A DNA stretch of 64,000 nt from Maratus speciosus (GCA_963932465.1 OZ010799.1:157290761-157354760); one strand, 5' to 3'; numbered from the stretch's first letter, positions 22,441-32,780 are shown. Notes: a model not told the origin generated them from the sequence alone. Translations and numbers: made by a program.

Positions 22441-22757
22441 TTCTTGATTTTTCGTAGTTCTATTGTGCATCGGCGGCTCATGCAGCGGCGGGAACTCGCT
22501 TCCTGCTATGCCGGCTATTCGCAAACAGCTGATAACGACAGAATAAGGAAAAATTAATAATTTTAACAAATATCATGATATAGATTAACTCGTTTTTAGT
22601 CCGCTTAATTGACTTGAGCAGAAATTTAAGATGAAAATCAAAGTTGGTATAGTATTGAACTAATAATATTGAAGTATTAACATGTGTAACTAGGTTTTGA
22701 AATATTAAGATGTATAAGATAGAAGAAAGTTTTGGGATTGGCACATCCAACTAGTTT

Positions 22758-23463
22758 TTAAAAGCACTTGTGCTTTTTATTTGATATTCGTTTATGTTAA
22801 AATTGTATATTTTACATTGACCATAAATAGAGATGAATTCAGATATTCATCCCGGTAATTTCTGCAATTTTAAGAGGAGGGTGGATATTTATTTTTTTTT
22901 CATCATAGAGATGCAAAATTTTGTGGAAATATACATTTCAGCATAAGTATATAGAACACCTTAAAAGAAATTTCGTATCTTATTATAATTTTAAGGTTTT
23001 TTTTTAATTAAAATTTTTAGACGAAATTTTTAAATGCTCCATGCGGCATAATTTTTCAGATATTTCTTCAGTTTTGCATTTTAACCACTTAAAACTCTAT
23101 TACAAACAAATCGGTGTGTCGATTTTTTAATCCTGTGAATAGTTAATCTTTTAGAGATTTTTTTAGTAAAACAATGTGAATAAGTGTGTTGTGATTTTAT
23201 CTGTAAATGGAAAGGTTTTTGTAGTTGCTGTTTCTTTAAATTACTCATATTACTGAAACTTATGTAATAATAATATGAAATTTAGATAAGTTCTTTCATT
23301 AAGACACCAGTGTTCTCGCTGGGTTTTGACCAACATTCGCGATTTGACAAATGAGAAATAAAAAACAGTAGCCAAATGAAAAAAAAAATGTTAGCAAAAA
23401 AAGATTCGGCTTGAAACACTGAAAAGTCTATCTTTAACCCCTTATTATATCTTTTTTTTTTTT
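22758..23463. other. AT-rich stretch, nothing recognised
   Basis: T- and A-runs only. No terminal repeats or coding sequence were seen. Confidence 0.5.
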
Positions 23464-24839
23464 AGAGTTCCGTACTTAAAAAGTAAAAACGGAACCATTA
23501 TAAAATCACTACTGTGTCTGTCTGTCTGTCACAGCCATTTTACTCATAAACTATGGAACGTGGAAATTTCAAATTGGAGGAAATAATAAGGACTATTGAC
23601 TCACATATTAGCAGATTATTAAATATTCATAAATATATTTAGTAAAAATGTAGAAGGGCTAATTAAGTTACTTGAAAAAAAAAAACACTCTTTACTTTGT
23701 ATATCGTATGGGGTCTCGTGGGAAAGCTTTCGTAACGCTGAACTCAAAAATACATTTCTTTTAATTTTAGGTACTATATTTTCAAAGATATCGTCGAAAA
23801 TGTAGCGAAAAAATATGCCCTCCCCCCCCCCCTCTAATTCCGAATGTACTGAAAGTAAAATTATGAAAAATTTAGAGGTAGTAGACGTTAATTTAAACCT
23901 TGCAGGAAAATTGCAGGTATTACCTTAGGTCACATAGTTTTAAAGAAAATCGCATTTTCCGTTACACTTAAATTTCGATTTACAAGCGTTACACAAAAGT
24001 TTTGAGCAGTGCTGGAGGTACCTATCGTATCAGAAGTATATTGGGGATAAGTATTTTCGAAAAAAATCGTCAGTAAAAAGCCGAGATATTAACCCTGAAA
24101 GATACGGACGGTTTGGACATACATAATAACAGGGGCGGCGTACTCTATGTACCATTGGCTTTTAAAGCCTAGTTAACAACTTTTAATGATAATTAAGTGT
24201 AATGCAATCTCCAGTAGCAGTATAAAAGCAATAAACATCAAATTGTTAAAAACAGATTCATTTAATTAGAATGAATCACATAAATGCTATGGGACTCGCG
24301 ACTAGTTTGCATCGAGTGGATCTCTCAATACGCCTCGAGGGACTTTAAAAGTTAATTAAAAACTTATCTGGAAAAACGCGACACGGACCAAGGCGGCGTT
24401 GCAACTTTGCGACCTCCTTTCGAAGTTCGCTTAGCACAATGTCAAATTTAATCTTTTAACAAAGGTTTTGTTTTAGCTACACTGTAGAAAGAAAGGTTAT
24501 TACTACGCTGAATTTAGTTTTATGAAATGCCAAATGAAGTTTAAATATGCACTGCTTTTATTGTCAGTACCGAATTAAGTTCATCATAAACAGATTAGGA
24601 TAATATAAAAATTGAGTTACACAGAATAGCTATATTTGATATTATTTAGGTTTCATATCTATTTGAACTTTCATGGTATATCCATTCTAGTATGTACAGT
24701 TATACCCAACCCTACGTTGTATAGTATTTTACAAAGTCTTAGTATTCTTTTAGCAACATTTTTTTTTTTAATAATACAATTACTAATTCATATATTTATT
24801 ATACGGAACCCTCTGTGCGCTAGTAATACTCGCACTGGT
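23464..24839 (+). mobile_element. Helitron-like relic of a widespread arthropod repeat
   Basis: Begins AGAGTTCCGTACTTAAAAAG, then ACGGAACCATTATAAAATCA and a TCTG run. It ends with ACGGAACCCTCTGTGCG and a hairpin (GTGCG at 24815 pairing with CGCAC at 24831, with AGT/ACT inside). I recall closely similar ends (AGAGTTCCGTACC... and ACGGAACCCTCGGTGCGCGA...) from lepidopteran and other arthropod genomes. Its class as Helitron-like rests on the 3' hairpin and is inference. The interior is non-coding and includes a C-run near 23821. Confidence 0.45.
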
Positions 24840-24899
24840 ATTTCAATATGTTCTAAAACAACCTAATTTTTTTTAATTGCTTATAAAATAGAAATTCGA

Positions 24900-25170
24900 C
24901 TATCCGCTACAGAAACTATTAAAAATTTCTGATCCCAGTCCTCCATGTTTTCATACCTTTGGGTGCAGGAAAACACAATGGTAAACCTACGAGTCAGCCG
25001 CTAAAATCGGGTTTTTAGGTGTTTTCCTCCAAGATATGACTTGGCAGACCGATTGCGTTTTAATGTGCGAATCAAGATTTAACTAACCCTAGAATTTCAC
25101 CCGTGAACTCGATGAGGGGAATGTCTGTGCTGCCGGTTCCCGGTCTAATAGTTCAGCATTCCTTTTCGAC
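24900..25170 (+). repeat. Single arm of the repeat that forms the 59.2-60.9 kb foldback
   Basis: Shares TTTTCATACCTTTGGGTGCA, ACAATGGTAAACCTAC, AAGATATGACTTGGCAGA and TTTTAATGTGCGAATC with both arms at 59220-59420 (inverted) and 59770-60880. Only one arm is present here. Confidence 0.6.
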
Positions 25171-25394
25171 TGATATTCCATAACGAAATTAAAACTTTAT
25201 CGATCTAAAAATAAAATAATAAAATATAAATAGAACACAAATTTAAGACATGTCATCGAACCAAGCTTAAACCACAGAAATTATCAGAATAAAAATGGCT
25301 AGCAATCTTTGATGATTTCTGCGACTTTTAATTCCTTGCACGAGACCAACACGAAAGTAACGCTTTTAATAAATGTCAAAATTTTATCAAAATA

Positions 25395-26272
25395 CACTGG
25401 TGTCCAAAATTAAGGACCAATCACAAAATGCTAATTTTCAAGTACGCGAATACTCAAAAGGAAATAATATAATTCGAATAATTACTATCTCTACAGCACA
25501 GCTAGTCCATATAACATCTCATTCATGTCACATATGGTCACAAGTATCACAGTCACTACGGTGAAGCAAAAAATAGGAAATTCCATACATTTCATTATGA
25601 GTCTCAAATGATCACTATATGTGACTCCACTGAGACGTCACTGTAACTGCTGCTTTGTGATGAGTCACCGTCACCATGTGACTTTACAATATAGTTACAT
25701 TCTGACTCTCATGTGACTGTCATCTGCAGACTCAATTTCAAAGTCATCATGAACCCATCATTATGATAAGTCACCGAATAATATCACATTATAGTCACAT
25801 GGTGACTTTTAACAAAAGAGTACAATGGTAACTTCACAATAGTCTCTCTGTCAGATGAAAGTCATCATACGACTTTAATGTGACATTATTTGGTAACTTA
25901 TAACAATGCAGCGTTCACGATGACTTTGAAATTGAGTCTGCAGATGACAGTCACATGAGAGTCAGAATGTAACTACATTGTAAAGTCGCATGGTGATGGT
26001 GACTCATCACAAAGCAGCAGTTACAGTGACGTCTCAGTGGAGTCACATATAGTGATCATTTGAGACTCATAATGAAATGTATGGAATTTCCTATTTTTTG
26101 CTTCACCGTAGTGACTTTGACACTTGTGACCATATGTGACATGAATGATATGTTATATGGACTAACTGTGCTGTAGAGATAGTAATTATTCGAATTATAA
26201 TATTTCCTTTTGACTATTCGCGTATTTAAAAATTAGCATTTTGTGATTGGTCCTTAATTTTGGACACCAGTG
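25395..26272. mobile_element. Foldback F1: TA-flanked, GTCAC-patterned giant hairpin
   Basis: TA at 25393-25394 and 26273-26274. Ends CACTGGTGTCCAAAATTAAG and its mirror. The 878 bp is almost one palindrome: arms of about 410 bp around a ~50-bp centre near 25,830. Arms are studded with GTCAC/GTGAC words (at least a dozen per arm). The CACTGGTG start and TA target fit Tc1/mariner-type mobilisation. No transposase is encoded. F2 (49871-50760) is a full second copy and 63595-63855 is a one-armed one. Confidence 0.8.
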
Positions 26273-26378
26273 TACATAATTGCCATTTTTCATATAAAAA
26301 TTATTGTTGGTATTGTTAGTGAAAATATAAATATATATATGTTAAATGCAAAAAAATCTATTAGAGTCTACAATTCAA

Positions 26379-27191
26379 AAACTACTTGGATGTGGCAATC
26401 CCAAAACAGTCTTCTATCTCATACATATAAATACTTCCTGAAAAATGCAGCAAAGAACCGCCACTGGTTGCATGATTTACACGAAACCTAATTAGCAACA
26501 ACTTTTGTCAACTTCTAACTGAATCTGAAGTTTGATGAAAATCCGTGCATTAGTTTTTGAGATTGCGGAAATTCGTAAAAAATTTTGCATGCTAGCTCCG
26601 CCTGTTGAACAATTTACACCAAATTGACGCTTAAGTTTGATGAAAATTCTTGAGATACAGCTATTGCAGAACTCGTGAAAAATGCAGCATACCAGCGCCA
26701 CCTGTTGGGCGATTTACACCAAAAACTAAACAGTACTAATTTATATCAAGGGCTAACTGAATCTGACGTTTGGTGAAAATCCGTGCATTCGTTCTTGAGA
26801 GAGAGCAATTGCGATAATCATGAATAATTCTTCAGGATAGTAGCGCCAACCTTTCGGGCAATTTACACCAAAAAGTAATCAGAACTAAATTATAGCAAGG
26901 TGTGAAAAATATAGCATAACAGCGCCACCTGCTGGTTGATTTATACCAAAAAGTGATCAGCACCAATTTATATCAGGGTCTAGCTTAATCTAATGTTTTA
27001 TTAAAATTTGTTCATTATTTCTTGAGGTAGAGCGCGCGCAAAATTTGTGTCACATATACACAGACAGACATTTTGTAAAAACATGTTTTTCGGGATCTCT
27101 GACCCCTAAAACGTGTAAATCAATCAAAAACTGGAATTCGAAAATTTTCAGGAATCCAATACTTTCTTCTTGTAAAGATAGAAGAAAGTAA
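26379..27191 (+). mobile_element. Helentron/DINE-like element H4
   Basis: Starts AAACTACTTGGATGTGGCAA, then a short array of units containing GCGCCACCTGTTGGGCGATT, the GACA tract, the block TTTTTCGGGATCTCTGACCC and the terminal hairpin ACTTTCTTCT / AGAAGAAAGT with a 9-nt loop. It is the shortest of the four family members, with five visible unit cores (near 26455, 26592, 26694, 26840 and 26920). A hAT MITE is inserted at its very end. Confidence 0.65.
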
Positions 27192-27193
27192 AA

Positions 27194-27607
27194 CAGGGAC
27201 GCCATTTCCGAAATTTCTTGAGGGGGGCAAACATTTAGTTAGATTTTTTTAATATATCTGAAGAGCACTATAAATTGCATTATAGAAGCGAAGCATTATT
27301 GATACAGTTTGATTATCACTCATCTTTTAAAAATTAGCCAAAGTACTCACTAATAATAAGTTCACCTCACTTTCAGAATCTTCCAATAACAAGATTTTAG
27401 AAAATATTATTGATAATTGTCAAATTCTGGGCTTAAACTGCTTTTAAAATGATAACTTTATTTTCGTAAAATTTGATGTTATTTTGGCTTTTGTGCAATT
27501 TCAGAAAAAAAAAAAAAAAAAATGAGTAACACAAGATGACTGATACATTTTGAAATATCAAATTCCAAGGGGGGCAATTCCCCAGCTTCCCCCAAATGGT
27601 GCCCCTG
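27194..27607. mobile_element. hAT MITE at the end of H4
   Basis: Ends CAGGGACGCCATTTCCG and, mirrored, CAGGGGCACCATTTGGGGG. Flanks AAGTAAAA (27186-27193) and AAGTAAAC (27608-27615) agree at 7 of 8 bases. The left duplication is the last bases of H4's terminal hairpin region. Confidence 0.7.
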
Positions 27608-27620
27608 AAGTAAACATTTA

Positions 27621-28068
27621 TAATGTGGTTTTTCTCATATATTCTGCGACATGGGAAGCCCGGATTGAAACTTCTTGTATTCTTTAAAAACAAATAATTT
27701 TATTAGTTAATCAGTATAAAAGTAAAAATATATAATGCAGTTTTTCTCATATATTCTGCGACATGGGAAGCCCGGGTTGGAACTTCTTGTATTCTTTAAA
27801 AACAAATAATTTTATTAGTTAATCAGTATAAAAGTAAAAATATATAATGCAGTTTTTCTCATATATTCTGCGACATGGGAAGCCCGGATTGGAACTTCTT
27901 GTATTCTTTAAAAACAAATAATTTTATTGGTTAATCAGTATAAAAGTAAAAATATATAATGTGGTTTTTCTCATATATTCTGCGACATGTGAAGACCGGG
28001 TTGGAACTTCTTGTATTCTTTAAAAACAAATAATTTTATTAGTTAATCAGTATAAAAGTAAAAATAGA
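27621..28068. repeat. Four tandem copies of a 112-bp unit
   Basis: TAATG(T/C)(G/A)G followed by TTTTTCTCATATATTCTGCG starts each unit at 27621, 27733, 27845 and 27957, an exact 112-bp step. Units differ by only a few substitutions and no indels, so the array is young. Confidence 0.92.
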
Positions 28069-28179
28069 CTTTTTAAAAACGCTTTCTTATAAGCATATAT
28101 GGCCTTTTTTTTTTCTTTTAATCGCAATTCATGTTTTTCCCCAGAAATTTCTATTACAATACATTAATTTGGCGTGGCA

Positions 28180-29150
28180 CCGAACTCGATAACGAAAAAT
28201 CACTGAGTTTTTACCCGGCTGTAAAGAAGGGTTATGTGTTTCACGCGTATCTGTGTATGTGGATTTCTTTATACCCTCGAAACATCCCAACGGCTGGATG
28301 GATTTTAATGAATGAGGTCTCTATCAATTCGTCTTAACGGCCGGATGGTTATAGGTTAGGTTTTGTTCTTATAAATTCAAAATGGCGGCCGTAAAATACA
28401 AAATGGCGGTAGAGACGAAAAAAAATATACGCACCCTATTGAGTGTCATATCATTGGATAGGTCTTTCAAAATGAAGACGATGTTTCATTGACTATTTTA
28501 CAGTCAGAAGCTCCGTTAAAATATTATACATCCTGGAAGTTGTGTAGGTAGGATCTCTATCTAGCTTTACTGCAATTCTAACCATCATAGCATCTATAGA
28601 CCTCATCAAAACAGTGTTTATAGATAGGAACTAACAATTAAACACAACTTAAAAGTCATCAATTCCAGTAAATAAAAAAAATATGTAAGTAATATAAACA
28701 ATTAATATAATAATAAAAAAAATTAAGTCAATTCCTACTTAGGTCAATAAGAGAATTTTTTTCTCCCATTCTTCTTTCCTCTGAGTGGCGCTTAAAATGG
28801 CTTGATCAAGAAGGGGGCTCTCTAGGTCTTAAAATACCTTGATCAAGAAGAGGGCTCTCTCGATTATTGAAAATTAATTAATTTAATTTAATTACTGAAT
28901 TAATATTTGAAAAGAAAACTGGATTAACACAAGTGTCATCCACTACAAGTTAAAAAAAATGTATTTGAGCTTAATTTGATGAATAATAAGTATTTTATTA
29001 ACGATTGAAAATTTGAACAAGATATATACAGTGAAAGTGTGAGCTAACAGTAGGAATTGAAAAAAATAGTTTCACATTGATGAGAAATAATTAATTAGTT
29101 CGCTTTTTACGCAGTCGGGTTTTTTGATTTTTTAAATTTAATTGTTTTAT
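28180..29150 (-). repeat. Inverted relative of the pogo-like MITE interior
   Basis: Matches, in reverse complement, 31565-32125: for example CGAAACATCCCAACGGCTGG, AAAATGGCGGTAGAGACG, GGATAGGTCTTTCAAAATGA and CGCTTTTTACGCAGTCGGG. It lacks the CAGTAGCCT ends of the copy at 31251-32253 and is split by an insertion at 28729-29059. Confidence 0.7.
28729..29059. mobile_element. Insertion with CAATTCCTACT ends
   Basis: CAATTCCTACTTAGG at the left and its mirror image (CAATTCCTACTGTTAGC) at the right bound 331 bp that are absent from the inverted relative at 31.6 kb. It contains a near-duplicate CTTGATCAAGAAG.GGGCTCTC at about 28800 and 28838. No target duplication was identified. Confidence 0.45.
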
Positions 29151-29264
29151 TTACGATTGGTAGTAAGCGCAACGAATAGCAAAACTATACTAGTAAGTAA
29201 GCAAAAATATACTATTTTTGATCTGTTTCTTATTTACGATACAGTAACGGGAACAAAAAAATGA

Positions 29265-30045
29265 AACATTATTTAAACGACCTTTAGGATTTCTAAATGA
29301 TTTCTCAACCTATGTTCGTGTGCTATTTATGACGGCCGATTATCTGCACGAGGGATATAGGCCCGAGGGGAAGTGCCCTAAGTGGGGGTCTTTCTAAAGG
29401 ACCCTAACCCGTATTTAAGCATGGAAATCCAAGGTTCGAAGAAAACCACGAAAACTCCGAACGATGAGGCCGACGGGAGCGATCGCGTTCGAACCCAGCA
29501 CCTCCCATCTACCAGTTTCGAGAGCAGAACCTCTTGGCCACTGGTGGGGTGATTTCTCAACCTATAATCGTAAAGTAATAAATATTACACTAAATATTCA
29601 TAAAAGCGTATTTTTAAAAAATATATATTACACTCTTCCTTTTTTATTTATATGGGATTTTCTAATTTTTACCTTTAAAATGTTTCATTGTTATAATTTC
29701 CTAGCGATTTGTCATATTTTGGATTGTATGTGTTGACGCATCACTAAATCCATTGTTTTGTTTTTTTTTCAACTCCCATGCAATAGTACGAGTTACAGAG
29801 AATATTGGGCAGTTTATCGCCAGTGGTAGACTAATTAAAAATGGCCTTAAAATTAATGTATTAATTAATAATGAATTCTTAAAAATATTAAAATGTTATA
29901 TTACCATCGAAAAGACACCTTTGTACATATTTTGTATACATCTAGCTTATCAAGAAGAGGTTTAAAAATCGATTATAAAATTCCATCTTTACATGCAAAA
30001 AACAAATTAAATAGAGTTAAATAGAAGAGTGTAAGAAATGTTTTT
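29265..30045 (-). repeat. Dispersed repeat 'unit B', copy 3 (inverted)
   Basis: In reverse complement it matches unit B: ACGATTATAGGTTGAGAAATC, then CGATAAACTGCCCAATATTC and TTACACTCTTCTATTTAACT. It lacks both insertions of copy 2 and so gives a second empty site (ATATTCTCTGTAACTCGTAC). It is interrupted by a SINE at 29314-29550. Confidence 0.65.
29314..29550 (-). mobile_element. tRNA-derived SINE with 15-bp target duplication
   Basis: GATTTCTCAACCTAT occurs at 29299-29313 and at 29551-29565, immediately flanking 237 bp. On the minus strand an A box TGGCCAAGAGG (29530-29540) and a B box GGTTCGAAC (near 29488-29497) lie about 45 bases apart, the spacing of a Pol III tRNA promoter. The rest is a non-tRNA body with no poly(A). 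The empty site exists in unit B copy 2 (GATTTCTCAACG on the opposite strand). Confidence 0.85.
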
Positions 30046-30085
30046 CACCTACAGTACTGGCCAAATTATATTGTATTACATTTAA

Positions 30086-31222
30086 GGGGTCTCAAGACTC
30101 TTAAAATTGGAAAAATCGAAAAAAAAGACCATTTTCAACACATAATATCTTAAAATGTAATTGATTTTAAGACAAAGTTTTATGTTGGGATGAAAGATAT
30201 AAGTATGTTCTTTCATTTCATGTATTTGAAAAATTACAAGATGCAGAATTAGAATTTACAGTGGGCTCCAAAATGTCAGATATTTGACGAGCGGAAAATC
30301 GGCATAACAGATTATGCACACGATTACAAAATAAATTTTGGAAGTAGAAGGAAAATTTTGTGTCCTACTTAAGCTTCACATTGTAATAATTACTCTGAAC
30401 CTAAATAAATTTGTATTTAAAGCATTTTTCTATTTTTAATAAAAAGTTGTATTTAGTTAATGCAAAAATTAGAAATTTTCAACAGTATAATCACCTATAA
30501 AGAATATATTTCTGAACAATAAGAAGGAAATTTTAGGTTCAGTTTATACAGACTAACATGAAATATATGTTTTGAAAATTTCATGAAAAAAAATTCAGAA
30601 GTTTTTGAGATATCGTGCGCGTTATGCCCAAAAACCTCATTTGGAGAAAATTGACTTCAAAGTTTCTGAAACGCCGCTTCAGCTGTTGAGCGTGTATAAT
30701 TCTAAAAGCCATAACTTCTGTTCTAATACACTGTAAAAAAAAAAATCTGTAGTTCTACATATGTAAAGTTACAGGATTACTAAACTTTCATCTGTAACTG
30801 TACAAAAAAAGCTGCAAATCTACAAAACTAGTGTTTGTAAAGCTACAGAAATCTGTAACTTTACAAATGAATCTGCTAAAATTACAGTAATCTTACTAAA
30901 ATTTTATCTGTAACCCTGGTTGCAGTTACATGAAAAGTTCTAGGCATCCCAGTTTCCTAAAAAATTCCTAGTAACCTCACAGATTTTTTGATTTTCGGTG
31001 CAAAAGTGTGTCTGTTACATGAATTTTTGTTGTTGCCGTTACATAAAAAGTTCTAGGAATCGCACTTTCCTAGAAAAACTTTAGTAACTTTACAGATTTT
31101 TTTTTACAGTGTAGGAATTTCAAGGAAACATTTATACCAAAATGTTCAGAAAAGATAGTAGTTTAATATCTAAAAAAATTAAAATTTCGAAAATTTTAAA
31201 GCTTTAAGAGTCCTGAGACCCC
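30086..31222. mobile_element. TTAA-flanked non-autonomous element
   Basis: TTAA at 30082-30085 and 31223-31226. Ends GGGGTCTCAAGACTCTTAAA and, mirrored, GGGGTCTCAGGACTCTTAAA. The 1137-bp body is AT-rich and non-coding and hosts a nested TA MITE (30729-31111). The TTAA target suits piggyBac- or Kolobok-type transposases. The element at 59888-60635 has similar GGGGTCAGG ends. Confidence 0.8.
30729..31111. mobile_element. TA MITE nested in the TTAA element
   Basis: TA at 30727-30728 and 31112-31113. Ends CACTGTAAAAAA and TTTTTTACAGTG with ATCTGTA(G/A) inside. The body repeats TCTGTAACTTTACA-like and AAAGTTCTAGG(C/A)ATC motifs several times. Confidence 0.8.
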
Positions 31223-31250
31223 TTAATATTGGTTGAATGTATATGCATTA

Positions 31251-32253
31251 CAGTAGCCTTCCTCTTAACTGGCCTCCTCTTAACCGGAACTCATCTTTAA
31301 CCGGCCGACTTTTTTTCCCGACATCTAGCAAAATTTAGAAAGAAAAATTTCGGTTATCATTTTTTATGGTTAATTAACTCAAATTTACATAATGTAGAAT
31401 AACAGGGAAAGGTATGTGACAAGATTTTCAACAATTTAATTTGTATCAAATATTCTTCATTATTTGTTATTAGTGATAATTTTTATTTCAATTCAGTTAC
31501 AACTAGTACAACATTTCACAAAATATAGAAAATATGTACTTTTAAAAACTACACAAATTAAACAAGTAAAAATTAAATTTAAAAAATGAAAAAACCCGAC
31601 TGCGTAAAAAGCGAACTAATTATTTCTCTATGTGAAACTATTTTTTATATTACTTACCTATTTGTTTTATTTACTTGTGTTGATGACTTTTAAGTTGCGT
31701 TTAATTAATAATTTCTATCTATAAACACTGTTTTGGTGAGGTCTATATATGTCTAGGATGGTTAGAGTTTCAATAAAGCTATTTAAACAACTTCTAGGTT
31801 GTATAATATTTAACCGGAGCTTCTGACTGTAAAATAATCAAAGAAACATCGTCTTCATTTTGAAAGACCTATCCAATGATATGGCACTCAATAGGGTGCG
31901 TAAATTTTTTTTTCATCTCTACCGCCATTTTGTATTTTACGGCCTCAATTTTAAATTTATAAAAACAAAACCTAGCCTATAACCATCGTACGGTTAAGAC
32001 GAATCGATAGAAACCTCATTCATTAAAATGCATCCTCCATTTGGGATGTTTCGAGGGTATAAAGAAATCCACTTACCCAGATACGCGTGAAACACATAAC
32101 CCTTCTTGGCAGTCGGGTAAGGACTAAATGCATCCTATGTACTGAATTAAATATGTAGTTACTTATTTAATTTTTTATCTCCGGTTTAACCGGTTTTTCG
32201 CTTAACCGGCTAACCCTCGGTCCCGTTTAGGCCGATTAAGAGGGAGGCTACTG
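31251..32253. mobile_element. Pogo/Tigger-type MITE
   Basis: TA at 31249-31250 and 32254-32255. Ends CAGTAGCCTTCCTCTTAACT and, mirrored, CAGTAGCCTCCCTCTTAATC. CAGTAG starts with TA targets are characteristic of pogo/Tigger-group elements. The interior (31565-32125) is shared, inverted, with 28180-29150. No transposase frame remains. Confidence 0.75.
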
Positions 32254-32263
32254 TACTTACAAT

Positions 32264-32556
32264 CATGAACATAGAATAGAGAAGGACTTCTCATGAAATA
32301 GTGTGGATATCGTGTCCCGACTTTGGACTTAAATGAGGTGATGGCAACGGTTAGAATAGAACCGTGTACATACCAGCGCCTCTAGCGGACAACGTTCATT
32401 GGCTGGATCTCAATGATCAAAGAGATTATTGGTAGAGCAGACGAAACTGAATAGAACCGTGCTACACAGCGCCATCTCTTTGACAATTTTTCAAGGAACG
32501 GTTTTCTTCTTCCAAAACCTATTTCGTGAGAAGTCCTTCTCTATTCTATGTTCATG
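32264..32556. mobile_element. 293-bp MITE with perfect 8-bp duplication
   Basis: CTTACAAT at 32256-32263 and 32557-32564. Ends CATGAACATAGAATAGAGAA and its mirror extend about 37 bp. The left duplication abuts the TA of the preceding pogo-type MITE, so it inserted directly beside it. The 8-bp duplication suggests a hAT- or P-type mechanism, but the terminus is not a usual hAT one. The interior contains AGCGCC(T/A)TCT motifs. Confidence 0.8.
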
Positions 32557-32625
32557 CTTACAATGAACATTGTTATAGATGTCCACTCATGGCTTTTAAT
32601 GCTTCGTACCCTCATAGCATGCATT

Positions 32626-32780
32626 CGGACTTTTTTCAGTTTTTTGCCTATAACTCGAAAATTATAAAATTTTTGTGTACCATACTTAATTACAAAAAGA
32701 AAGAAAATTAAATTCTCTACAAATTTCATACTAAAAACGTTTTTCTAAACCCATTATTAAGCGCGCTACAACTTTTTGAA
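32626..32780 (-). repeat. Left member of an inverted repeat pair around a gene relic
   Basis: Its reverse complement (TAGCGCGCTTAATAATGGGT ... TTTTGTAATTAAGTATGGTA ... TTCGAGTTATAGGCAAAAAA) matches 34630-34785 with scattered differences. The two copies bracket the Cys-rich gene relic at 33774-34350. Confidence 0.75.

Larger units (their letters stand above)
20872..22757 (-). mobile_element. Helentron/DINE-like element H1
   Basis: Read on the minus strand, it starts AAACTAGTTGGATGTG, carries CTTTCTTCTATCTTATAC just inside, then a central array of ~152-bp units. A GACA/GTCT tetranucleotide tract, the block TCTGACCCCTAAAACATG and a terminal hairpin follow. The hairpin is ACTTTCTTCTAT / ATAGAAGAAAGT with a 5-nt loop, and the element ends GAAAGTAA. 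The hairpin arm repeats the sequence found near the 5' end. A 5' conserved block, central minisatellite, subterminal repeat and 3' hairpin is the architecture known for Drosophila DINE-1/Helentron elements. No Rep/helicase is encoded, so it would be non-autonomous. H2, H3 and H4 are relatives. Confidence 0.65.

Noticed and set aside
20954..22750. Many overlapping 60-100 residue frames with VCLSVCPSV-, QTDGQTDR- or SKFREDLLAIAKNLK-like repeats, and the same at 46138-47752
   Set aside because: They follow the tandem units and tetranucleotide tracts of H1/H2 on both strands and in several frames; they are translation artefacts.
28131..28337. 68-residue frame with a protein-like composition
   Set aside because: Lies mostly in the inverted repeat shared with 31.6-32.1 kb; the mirror copy has no conserved frame.
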